7,938 nucleotides of DNA, taken from Tannerella sp. Its GTDB lineage: Bacteria > Bacteroidota > Bacteroidia > Bacteroidales > Tannerellaceae. Location of the stretch: the NCBI GenBank assembly GCA_031283915.1, contig JAITAY010000195.1, positions 1-7,938 of the forward strand, in the 5' to 3' direction. The position numbers and the translations under genes are program-made. Of this stretch, positions 1-6,103 are shown piece by piece (the first letter of the stretch is position 1; each line of letters starts with the position of its first letter). The notes beneath the pieces are model-generated. The model was not told where the DNA came from. It saw only the letters and a list, made by a program, of their open reading frames with translations, and ran no database searches.

Positions 1-234
1 TACACTGAAAGAGCGCTTCTGGCGGCAAGCCGGGCAGAGGGCAGAGAAGAAGGCCTGGCAGAAGGTGAAGCAAAAGGCCGGGTAGAAGGCAAGGAGGAAG
101 GCCGGGTAGAAAGTTTAACCGGCGTAGTCCTCAAGTGCCAGCGCGACGGTTTTTCTCTGGAGCAGATACAGAAAATTACGGGTCTCGACGGGGCAAAAAT
201 CCAGGAAATCCTCCGCTCAAACAGTGAAGAATGA
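1..234 (+). CDS. Rpn-family nuclease / putative transposase, C-terminal fragment
   Basis: This is an open frame running from the window edge to TGA at 232-234 (77 visible residues); its N-terminal part lies outside. Residues 13-36 are six tetrapeptides of the form (E/K)-G-x-(A/E/V). They are followed by a tail with FSLEQI, a GL turn and IQEIL, which suggests a small helix-turn-helix-like end. Glutamate/glycine tetrapeptide repeats plus such a tail are typical of the COG5464 / PDDEXK_2 group (Rpn recombination-promoting nucleases, formerly annotated as transposases). In that family a PD-(D/E)XK DNA endonuclease domain sits N-terminal, and E. coli members promote RecA-independent recombination and have been linked to phage defence. 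The catalytic domain is not visible, so activity cannot be judged. A paralogous tail lies at the other end of the window in opposite orientation. The family call rests on repeat and tail architecture only. Confidence 0.75.
   Translation, partial: YTERALLAASRAEGREEGLAEGEAKGRVEGKEEGRVESLTGVVLKCQRDGFSLEQIQKITGLDGAKIQEILRSNSEE
37..108 (+). repeat. In-frame 12-bp tandem repeat, six units, in the left Rpn-type gene
   Basis: Six consecutive 12-nt units encode (E/K)-G-x-x tetrapeptides. Units are diverged at DNA level, but the 14-mer AAGGCCGGGTAGAA occurs at 74-87 and again at 98-111, exactly 24 nt apart, pointing to recent duplication of a two-unit block. Gain or loss of units keeps the reading frame. 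Confidence 0.8.
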
Positions 235-318
235 ATCAGGCTGTGAGCATTGAATACGGTTTCTTTCGCGGAAAAAAAACGTTTTTGCCGGGTTCTGTGC
301 GACGCAAAATTCGCGCTG

Positions 319-366
319 TGGTCAAAAACAGATTGTGTACTTTTCATCCCGGAAACTTTTTGACCA
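319..366. repeat. 10-bp perfect inverted repeat
   Basis: TGGTCAAAAA (319-328) is matched by its exact reverse complement TTTTTGACCA (357-366) across a 28-nt spacer. The second arm lies within TTTTTGACCAAAAA (357-370). The sequence after the first arm (AAAAACAGATTGTGTA) is also imperfectly repeated after the second (AAAAACAGGATGTAT), so direct and inverted symmetry are superimposed. It could be a binding site, a long-loop hairpin downstream of the Rpn-type gene, or chance in A/T-rich sequence. Confidence 0.4.
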
Positions 367-445
367 AAAACAGGATGTATTTCAAAGAGCCGTACCGGCC
401 ATCCGGCCATGCCTCCACAGGGCTTTTGCCCATTGCTTCCGATGG

Positions 446-465
446 CCGTCAGTTTTAACTGACGG
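446..465. repeat. Near-perfect palindrome / hairpin
   Basis: CCGTCAGTT (446-454) and AACTGACGG (457-465) are exact reverse complements separated by TT, giving an 8-9 bp stem with a tiny loop. No T-run follows on either strand, so it is a poor intrinsic terminator by the usual rule. It could still end the upstream Rpn-type transcript, stabilise an RNA 3' end, or be a protein-binding site. Confidence 0.5.
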
Positions 466-497
466 GGACGGAAAATAAGGGATGGCTAATATTCCGG

Positions 498-662
498 ATG
501 GAGGCGGTCAGGGTGCCATGTGAAGACAGCGGGCGTTTAAGATGGGAATGGAGTGAGAAAGAAACGAACGGTTATGTTTTTCATGTGCTTGATGTTCCCG
601 CCTATCCCGAAGCCATGACGCAGGCTGTCCGTTCATTTTTGCTTGCCCTTCCGACCGTGTGA
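498..662 (+). CDS. Possible small hypothetical protein, 54 aa
   Basis: An ATG at 498 opens a 54-codon frame ending with TGA at 660-662, just ahead of metF. The frame is open from 459, after a TAA at 456-458. The product is acidic in its first half, with a W-E-W stretch around residue 17, and ends in a hydrophobic amphipathic segment containing VRSFLLAL. No family is recognised. Codon use looks similar to neighbouring genes, but there is no convincing ribosome-binding site, which means little in Bacteroidota. Alternatives are the degraded end of a larger gene or a chance frame. Its 3' end overlaps the candidate -33 element of the metF promoter. Confidence 0.3.
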   Translation: MEAVRVPCEDSGRLRWEWSEKETNGYVFHVLDVPAYPEAMTQAVRSFLLALPTV

Positions 663-687
663 CATCGAGCAAAAATGCATACATTTG
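658..687 (+). promoter_or_regulatory. Candidate Bacteroidota-type promoter for the metF operon
   Basis: TACATTTG at 680-687 matches the Bacteroidota -7 consensus TAnnTTTG exactly. TGTG at 658-661 matches the -33 TTTG in three of four positions with an 18-nt spacer, slightly short of the usual 19-21. Initiation would be expected around 691-697, leaving a leader of roughly 35-40 nt before the ATG at 732. Confidence 0.5.
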
Positions 688-691
688 CGCT

Positions 692-712
692 GCAAATTTG
701 CGGTTCGCCGCA
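692..712 (+). promoter_or_regulatory. Palindrome and UUCG-loop hairpin in the metF leader
   Basis: GCAAATTTGC (692-701) is a perfect 10-bp palindrome at the expected transcription start. It partly overlaps TGCGG-TTCG-CCGCA (699-712), a 5-bp GC-rich stem closed by a UUCG loop. The first could be an operator half-site pair. The second could be a 5' stem-loop stabilising the mRNA or marking its start. The symmetry is directly visible; any function is inferred. Confidence 0.35.
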
Positions 713-731
713 TCTACTATATAACAGAAAA

Positions 732-1682
732 ATGAGAGTCATTGATTTGATAAAGGCAAGTAAGCGTCCGGTGTTTTCGTTCGAGATTCTGCCGCCGCTG
801 AAAGGGAACAGTATTCAAAAGGTATACGATGTGATTGACCGGTTGCGGGAATTTGACCCGAAATACATCAACATCACATCTCATCACAGCGAATATATCG
901 AAAAGCCGCAGCCGGACGGGAGCATCCGCAGAGTGCCCGTACGCAAGCGACCGGGTTCGGTGGCCATTGCCGCGGCTATTCAGAACCGTTACGGCATCAC
1001 GGCCGTACCGCATATCATCTGCAAGGGCTTTACCTGTGAGGAAACGGAATATGCGCTGATTGAACTGTACTATCTGGGCGTCTATGATCTGCTGCTTCTG
1101 CGGGGCGACGTCAAAAACATGGCGGTCGAAATCCCGCCGGGACATTCACATACACATGCCGCCGGCCTGCAGGAGCAGGTGAACCGGTTTAATCAGGGCA
1201 TTGCGCTGGACGGTACGCCTTTCAAACAGCCGGAAACGCCCTTTTCCTACGGCATGGCGTGCTATCCGGAAAAACATGAAGAGGCGCCGAATATGGAGTC
1301 GGACCTTTTCCATGCCATAGAGAAGGTGAAGAACGGCGCCGGCTATCTGGTCACGCAGATGTTTTTTGACAACGCAAAGTATTATGCTTTTGTCGAGCGT
1401 TTGCGTGCCGAGGGCGTCGCCGTGCCGGTGATTCCGGGTATCAAGCCGATTGTCTTTGCCAATCAGTTGACGGTTTTGCCAAAGGTATTCCGTTCCGACA
1501 TTCCGGAAGCGCTGGCGGCGGAACTGCGTAAATGTAGAAACGACGACGAAGCGAAAGCTGTCGGCGTGAAGTGGGGGATCCAGCAATGCAGGGACTTAAT
1601 TGCAAACGGCGTACCCGGTCTGCATTTCTACACGCTTATGGCCTCCGACAGCGTCCGTCGAATAGCAAAAGAAATCTATTAA
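732..1682 (+). CDS. metF: Methylenetetrahydrofolate reductase
   Basis: The product reduces 5,10-methylenetetrahydrofolate to 5-methyltetrahydrofolate with FAD, supplying methyl groups for methionine synthesis in the cytoplasm. It has 316 residues, a normal length for a bacterial single-domain MTHFR TIM barrel. Visible landmarks are FSFEILPP (15-22, E18 in the place of the catalytic glutamate), PHIICKG (93-99), LLLRGD (121-126, D126 in the FAD-contacting LRGD motif), YPEKHEEAP (178-186), TQMFFDN (208-214), VPVIPGIKPI (231-240) and GLHFYTL (296-302). I chose ATG 732 because its N-terminus matches the family start. An in-frame ATG at 675 would add 19 unconserved residues and lies upstream of the promoter -7 element at 680-687. 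It is the first gene of a tight four-gene + strand cluster. No S-adenosylmethionine riboswitch is visible. Confidence 0.93.
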   Translation: MRVIDLIKASKRPVFSFEILPPLKGNSIQKVYDVIDRLREFDPKYINITSHHSEYIEKPQPDGSIRRVPVRKRPGSVAIAAAIQNRYGITAVPHIICKGFTCEETEYALIELYYLGVYDLLLLRGDVKNMAVEIPPGHSHTHAAGLQEQVNRFNQGIALDGTPFKQPETPFSYGMACYPEKHEEAPNMESDLFHAIEKVKNGAGYLVTQMFFDNAKYYAFVERLRAEGVAVPVIPGIKPIVFANQLTVLPKVFRSDIPEALAAELRKCRNDDEAKAVGVKWGIQQCRDLIANGVPGLHFYTLMASDSVRRIAKEIY

Positions 1683-1693
1683 AATAACTGCTC

Positions 1694-2092
1694 ATGAAAC
1701 GAAGACATTTTATCCACACCGCCTGCACCGCAACGCTGGCTGGTTCCGCGGCAGGCGCACTGGCCGGCTGTACGGCTTCCGCAGCCCTGAAAAGCGGAGA
1801 AATCATGCACACGGTGATTTTTGACTTGAAACATCCGGTGGATTCGCCTGAAGCCAGGAAATTTCTTGACGACGGCTACCGGATATTGACCGGCGTCCCC
1901 GGCGTCCGCGATTTTCAGGCATACCGCCAGTGCAGTCCCAAAAACGACTTTCAATACGGCTTTTTAATGAAATTCGACGACCGGGCTGCTTTCGATGCCT
2001 ACACCGCCCACCCGCTACATAACCGGTTTGTCAGGGAACGCTGGGAAACCGAAGTCACCCATTTTCAGGAATCCGATTTTATAGCATTATAA
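1694..2092 (+). CDS. Tat-type lipoprotein with Dabb (stress-responsive A/B barrel) domain
   Basis: The 132-residue product has an N-terminus with a twin arginine (RRHF at 3-6), an alanine/glycine-rich hydrophobic stretch and a lipobox LAGC (23-26), so it is probably a Tat-exported lipoprotein anchored through C26. Residues 38-130 fit the Dabb fold (PF07876): a first strand starting MHTVIFDLK, an L-TGVPGVRDF segment, a YGFLMKFDD strand and AFDAYTAHPLHNRFV, the usual helix before the last strand. Family members are small dimeric ferredoxin-like barrels of varied or unknown role, so no reaction is assigned. It begins 11 bp after metF and ends 3 bp before holB, implying co-transcription. An internal ATG at 1805, preceded by GGAGA at 1795-1799, begins exactly at the domain and could give a leaderless cytoplasmic form. 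Confidence 0.82.
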   Translation: MKRRHFIHTACTATLAGSAAGALAGCTASAALKSGEIMHTVIFDLKHPVDSPEARKFLDDGYRILTGVPGVRDFQAYRQCSPKNDFQYGFLMKFDDRAAFDAYTAHPLHNRFVRERWETEVTHFQESDFIAL

Positions 2093-2095
2093 AGC

Positions 2096-3223
2096 ATGTA
2101 TTTTAAGGACGTCATCGGGCAGGACGAGCTGAAACGGCAACTGATTCAGTCGGCGCACGAGGGAACGCTACCTCATGCGCAGCTTTTTTGCGGAAAGGCC
2201 GGAACGGGAACCTTTTCCCTGGCGCTGGCCTGCGCCCGTTATCTGAACTGCACCGGACGTTCGGAAACGGACGCCTGCGGACGCTGTCCTTCCTGTCTCA
2301 AATACAACGGGCTGATACATCCCGACCTTCATTTCATCTTTCCGATCGTCGCCGTGAAGGAACAGAAAAAACAGATTTGTGACGATTACCTGCCCCAGTG
2401 GCGCAGTTTCCTGGCCTCCCATACGTATTTCGACCTGAACCTGTGGTTAAGCCACATGGATGCATTGAACAAACAGGCGTGCATCTATGGCAAGGAAAGT
2501 GATAACATCCTCCACAAATTCAGTTTGCGCATCTACGAAGCAGCTTATCGCGTGCTGTTGATTTGGATGCCGGAGCGGATGTCCCAAACCTGCGCCAACA
2601 AACTGTTGAAAACGATCGAAGAGCCGCCGCGAAATACGTTAATATTTATGGTGTCGGAGGAGCCAGACCAGATACTGGGCACCGTTTTGTCGCGTGCACA
2701 ACGGATGAATGTCGGCCCCATCGCGACAGAAGCGCTGGCTGAGACGCTCGAAGCGCCACCCCATGAACTGCCGGCGGCGGAGGCCAGACTGCAAGCTCGC
2801 CTGTCGCATGGAGATTATCTCCGGATGATGGAAAATATCCATGCCAGCGAAGAAAACGAGTTCTTTCTGCAACAATTCATGCGCATTATGCGTAATTCCT
2901 GGAGCAAAAACGTGAAGGAGATGAAAGCTTTTGCGGAAGAGATGGCCGGCATCGGACGGGAACGGCAGAAAAATTTCCTCGCGTATAGCCAGCGTCTGAT
3001 TCGCGAGAATTTCGTGTACCGTTTCAATGCCGGCGAAATAAACTATATGACTCCGGCCGAACAGGCTTTTTCCTCGCGTTTTGCGGCGTATGTGAATGAA
3101 CGGAATGTGTTTGATTTCGTCAAGGTACTGTCCGAAGCCGAACGACATATTATGCAAAACGGTCATGCCAAGATGATATTTTTCGACCTGGCGTTACAAA
3201 TCACGGTTTTACTGAAAAAATAA
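2096..3223 (+). CDS. holB: DNA polymerase III delta' subunit (clamp loader)
   Basis: Delta' is the stator subunit of the clamp loader that places the beta sliding clamp on DNA. The 375-residue product starts with FKDVIGQDELKRQL and PHAQLFCG (26-33), as in AAA+ clamp-loader proteins. A four-cysteine zinc module follows at C52, C61, C64 and C67, then HPDLHFIFPI (75-84). The segment with RVLLIWMPERM and ANKLLKTIEEPP matches the Walker-B and post-B region of delta', and LSRAQR occupies the SRC-motif position. The P-loop is degenerate (GKAGTGTF, 33-40): the usual lysine is threonine, in keeping with a subunit that need not hydrolyse ATP. The acidic DDYLPQW insertion region is typical of the Bacteroidota form. 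It lies between the Dabb lipoprotein gene (3 bp) and the gldB-like gene (6 bp). Confidence 0.93.
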   Translation: MYFKDVIGQDELKRQLIQSAHEGTLPHAQLFCGKAGTGTFSLALACARYLNCTGRSETDACGRCPSCLKYNGLIHPDLHFIFPIVAVKEQKKQICDDYLPQWRSFLASHTYFDLNLWLSHMDALNKQACIYGKESDNILHKFSLRIYEAAYRVLLIWMPERMSQTCANKLLKTIEEPPRNTLIFMVSEEPDQILGTVLSRAQRMNVGPIATEALAETLEAPPHELPAAEARLQARLSHGDYLRMMENIHASEENEFFLQQFMRIMRNSWSKNVKEMKAFAEEMAGIGRERQKNFLAYSQRLIRENFVYRFNAGEINYMTPAEQAFSSRFAAYVNERNVFDFVKVLSEAERHIMQNGHAKMIFFDLALQITVLLKK

Positions 3224-3229
3224 CGTCCC

Positions 3230-4225
3230 GTGAAGCTTCTCCGCACCAGCCTGTTCTTCCTCCTCCTGGCCACGTTCGCCGTCCTGGCGGGCTGTGACCC
3301 GAACGGGCGGAAGGCAACGGCAAATCCCATACCCGTCCGGCGTTTCGACCGGGATTTGTATCAGTTGCTCCAGACGGATACACCGGCGTTGCAGCGGCAG
3401 ATAGCAGCCGACTATGCGCCCTTGCTGGAGGTAATCGGAAAGAGTCTTTTCCGGACAGACAGCACCCGGACGTCCGCTTTTTTCGATCGTTTGCTCAATT
3501 ATTACGCCGAACCGACGCTGAAACAACTCTACCGGGATGCATTGAAACAGTATGAAAACATAGAATCCATCGAAAACGAACTGGAGAACAGTTTCCAATT
3601 CCTGCAAAGCCGGTTTCCGGCGATGCAGATACCGGCTGTCTACATGCACGTGTCCGGCCTGCAGCAGAATGTCATCGTGGCCGACAGCCTGCTTTCCCTC
3701 TCGATTGACAAATACCTCGGCGCCGACTATCCGCTTTACCAGGATTACTTCTACCCTCACCAGCTTCGCCGGATGGAGCGGGCTTGCGTCGTCCCCGATT
3801 ACCTGACGGCCTGGTTGCTGTCGGAATATCCTTTCAGAGGCGACGGGCGCGTCTTGCTGGAACGCATGATTTATGAAGGAAAAATCAAATACATCCTTCA
3901 TCAGGCTTACCCGCAGTTGATTCCGGAAATGTGGATGGGATACACGCCGGCCGAATACCAGTGGTGTAGGCAAAACGAAAAAATGCTCTGGCGCCTGGTT
4001 ATCGAACGCAAACACTTATATACACCCCATGCAGCGACTACCGCCAGGTATTTTTCCGGTGCACCCTCGACCTTTATCGCCGACGATGCTCCGGGGCATC
4101 TCGGCGTATGGATTGGCTGGCAGATTGTGACAAAATACATGAACAAGACGCAGGTTTCGCTGGAAAACCTGATAAATGATGAGGATTACCAGGAGATTTT
4201 GCGAAAATCGAAATACAAACCGTAA
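3230..4225 (+). CDS. gldB: GldB-like gliding-motility lipoprotein
   Basis: GldB is an envelope lipoprotein required for gliding in flavobacteria, and homologues are kept in many non-gliding Bacteroidota, where their role is unclear. The 331-residue product starts with GTG, chosen because a signal peptide begins immediately: basic KLLR, a hydrophobic core and a lipobox LAGC (19-22), so lipidation at C22 is expected. Family features are RRFDRDLYQLL (37-47), the central MIYEGKIKYIL and GYTPAEYQWCRQNE segments, and a C-terminus with PGHLGVWIGWQIV (288-300) and a final KSKYKP, which is highly characteristic. I see no HExxH metalloprotease site. It is last in the + operon, and its stop is 9 bp from the stop of the opposing permease gene. 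No gliding or type IX secretion gene is nearby, so motility should not be inferred. Confidence 0.85.
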   Translation: MKLLRTSLFFLLLATFAVLAGCDPNGRKATANPIPVRRFDRDLYQLLQTDTPALQRQIAADYAPLLEVIGKSLFRTDSTRTSAFFDRLLNYYAEPTLKQLYRDALKQYENIESIENELENSFQFLQSRFPAMQIPAVYMHVSGLQQNVIVADSLLSLSIDKYLGADYPLYQDYFYPHQLRRMERACVVPDYLTAWLLSEYPFRGDGRVLLERMIYEGKIKYILHQAYPQLIPEMWMGYTPAEYQWCRQNEKMLWRLVIERKHLYTPHAATTARYFSGAPSTFIADDAPGHLGVWIGWQIVTKYMNKTQVSLENLINDEDYQEILRKSKYKP

Positions 4226-4234
4226 AATTCGTGT

Positions 4235-5359
4235 TCAATACCACTTGAACCAGCGCATTCCGGCGATGAAGCAGATCAGGCCGAAGGCCGAAAGCGCGAC
4301 GGAGGGCGTGAGGCATTCCATCCATCCGGCGCCTTCGTTGAAGACGCTCCGAACGCCATCCGTGACAGCAGTCAGGGGTAAGAGCCGGATGACGCCCAGA
4401 CTCCATTCGGGAAAGTTGTGGTAACTGAAAAAGATACCCGAGAGCAGCGTCATGGGCATTTGCACGGCGTTGATCCATCCCGTACCGACTTCCGTCCTGG
4501 AGGTACGGCTCGAAACCAGTATGGCCAGACCCGTGAACGCCACGTTGCCCGAAAGAAACAGCATCAGCAGAGCGGCGACATTCCCCTGAATCCGGATATC
4601 AAAAATCAGCCAGGCGCAAAAGAAGATAATCAAGGCTTCGACAAGGTTCATCAGGATGCGGACAAACATCAGCGCCATCAGAAAATTCGATTTTTTCATC
4701 GGCGTGGCCACCATCCGCCGCAGCAGTTTTTGCGACCGCCGTTCGATGATCGTGTAACTGATCCCCCACATGATGGAACCCATCATCCCGAAGGTAATCA
4801 GTCCCGGAATCAGGAAGTCGATGTAACGTACACCTTTCAGTGTCAGCGGTGCGACGGACGTCTGTCCGGGATCCGCCGCTGCAACGGGCGACTGTATCAG
4901 GGCGGACAGCTTCATGTATACTAATTGCGCCTGCGAGTTGTGCGGATCGAAATGGTAATGCAACCCGTCCGGCGAACCGCTAACAATCACATCGGCTTCG
5001 CCCCGTTTCAGCGCGATGATGGCCGCCGGCCACTCGCTGTGAACAAAGTTAAATTCCGTATTCCCAAGTGTTGCATCCGTCACTTTCCACAGGATGGCGT
5101 CCTGACCGCGATACTCGCCCGGTTGGCCATACTGCCGGAGGAGCGCGTCCAGTTCCGGATGATTCGCGCCCACCGTCATCACCTGATACCTTGATTCGGA
5201 GGTCTGCGTGAAAGCCAGTCCCAGTCCGATGGAAATCAGTACCGGAAACAACATCCCCCAGAAAAGTACTTCCGGTTCGCGGACGGTTTCCAGGAACTGC
5301 GTCCACGTGAGCTGATACAGTTGATGATTCTTTATTGAGGTTCTATTTTTCTTTCCCAT
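4235..5359 (-). CDS. ABC-2 type transporter permease
   Basis: This is the membrane subunit of an ABC exporter, 374 residues. One membrane segment lies near the N-terminus (about 31-52), followed by an extracytoplasmic domain (about 53-180) and a C-terminal group of about five segments (roughly 182-204, 228-255, 259-283, 297-313 and 352-368). RRMVATPMKKSNFL (214-227), a cytoplasmic loop after the second segment, is typical of ABC-2 permeases (ABC2_membrane family). The large domain after the first segment favours the PF12698-type architecture used for drug, lipid, polysaccharide or peptide export; the substrate cannot be told from sequence. Its ATG directly abuts the TAA of the ATPase gene (TAAATG, 0 bp), so translational coupling is likely. 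It is the last gene of the minus-strand operon. Confidence 0.88.
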   Translation of the reverse strand: MGKKNRTSIKNHQLYQLTWTQFLETVREPEVLFWGMLFPVLISIGLGLAFTQTSESRYQVMTVGANHPELDALLRQYGQPGEYRGQDAILWKVTDATLGNTEFNFVHSEWPAAIIALKRGEADVIVSGSPDGLHYHFDPHNSQAQLVYMKLSALIQSPVAAADPGQTSVAPLTLKGVRYIDFLIPGLITFGMMGSIMWGISYTIIERRSQKLLRRMVATPMKKSNFLMALMFVRILMNLVEALIIFFCAWLIFDIRIQGNVAALLMLFLSGNVAFTGLAILVSSRTSRTEVGTGWINAVQMPMTLLSGIFFSYHNFPEWSLGVIRLLPLTAVTDGVRSVFNEGAGWMECLTPSVALSAFGLICFIAGMRWFKWY

Positions 5360-6103
5360 TTATCGGTTTATTCGTGTATTCGTATCGTCCAGCGCCTTTC
5401 CCGTCAGGTTGATAAACAACTCCTCCAGGTTGCGGGATCGTTCGTCCAGCAATTCTTCCAAACGCCCTTCCCGCAAGATTTTTCCTTCATCTATGATGAT
5501 GATATGGTCGCAAAGCGATTCGGCTTCTTCCATGTAGTGCGTCGTCAGGATCAACGTTGTTTCGCCTTCATCTTTCAAGGCTTTGAGAATTTTCCACAGG
5601 TCGAACCGCGAATGGGGATCCAGGCCGGTGGTCGGTTCGTCGAGGAAAAGAATCTGCGGCGTGTTCAGCAACGCCACCGCCAGCGCCAACCGCTGACGCT
5701 GGCCGCCCGAAAGCGTCCCGGTCATGGACTTCTGCTTTTCGCCCAGCCCGGTCAGTTCGATGACTTCGCTGACCCGCCCGCTTCCCAGTCCGAAGAATGC
5801 GGCGAAGAGGCGCAAGGTCTCGCGTACGGTCAGTTTTTCGGTGAAACGTGTTTCCTGTAGCGACAGGCCGATGATCTTGCGCAGCTCCCTTTCATGTTTC
5901 TGCCATGTTTTTCCCTGAATCAGGATTTCCCCCCGGTCGGGTTTCCGCAGACCTTCCATCATCTCGACCGTCGTGGTCTTGCCCGCGCCGTTGGGCCCCA
6001 GCAGGGCTACGAACTCGCCCGGCCGGATGGCCAGCGAGATGCCGCGTACGGCCTGCACGTCCCTGAACGACTTGAATACGTTTCTTACTTCAATCTGATG
6101 CAT
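5360..6103 (-). CDS. ABC transporter ATP-binding protein
   Basis: This is the ATPase subunit that powers the adjacent permease at the inner face of the cytoplasmic membrane. The 247-residue product carries every hallmark intact: Walker A GPNGAGKT (36-43), Q-loop Q83, signature LSGGQ (131-135), Walker B ILFLDEP (151-157) with catalytic E156, D-loop GLD (160-162) and switch histidine H189 in THYMEEAE. The short form with a simple C-terminal tail fits the CcmA/DrrA/NatA-like group that pairs with ABC-2 permeases. Its start overlaps the 3' end of the peptidase gene by 14 bp in another frame, and its stop touches the permease start, so the three genes are almost certainly one transcript. Confidence 0.95.
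   Translation of the reverse strand: MHQIEVRNVFKSFRDVQAVRGISLAIRPGEFVALLGPNGAGKTTTVEMMEGLRKPDRGEILIQGKTWQKHERELRKIIGLSLQETRFTEKLTVRETLRLFAAFFGLGSGRVSEVIELTGLGEKQKSMTGTLSGGQRQRLALAVALLNTPQILFLDEPTTGLDPHSRFDLWKILKALKDEGETTLILTTHYMEEAESLCDHIIIIDEGKILREGRLEELLDERSRNLEELFINLTGKALDDTNTRINR

Larger units (their letters stand above)
235..731. other. Intergenic region between the left Rpn-type gene and metF
   Basis: This stretch of roughly 500 bp has no confident gene. A 75-codon frame (231-458) starts with an ATG overlapping the Rpn-type stop (ATGA), but its product is basic, resembles nothing I know and overlaps an inverted repeat, so I do not call it a gene. The region also holds a 10-bp inverted repeat (319-328 with 357-366), a strong palindrome (446-465), a possible 54-residue ORF (498-662), a Bacteroidota-type promoter candidate (658-687) and a short UUCG-loop hairpin in the metF leader (699-712). 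No tRNA or classical riboswitch fold was recognised. Confidence 0.6.

Noticed and set aside
231..458. A 75-codon + strand frame whose ATG overlaps the stop of the left Rpn-type gene
   Set aside because: The ATGA overlap looks like coupling, but the product is basic with no recognisable domain and spans an inverted repeat and part of a palindrome. I treat it as a chance frame in the spacer.
675..731. Upstream in-frame ATG for metF
   Set aside because: It would add 19 residues not seen in the family, and the likely promoter -7 element (680-687) lies inside this stretch.
660..731. S-adenosylmethionine or folate riboswitch ahead of metF
   Set aside because: The expected leader is only about 40 nt, too short for the known classes, and none of their conserved cores is visible.
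3209..4015. Long minus-strand open frame (268 codons) opposite the gldB-like gene
   Set aside because: It lies antisense to a well-supported gene, lacks any family resemblance and is rich in residues typical of shadow translations.
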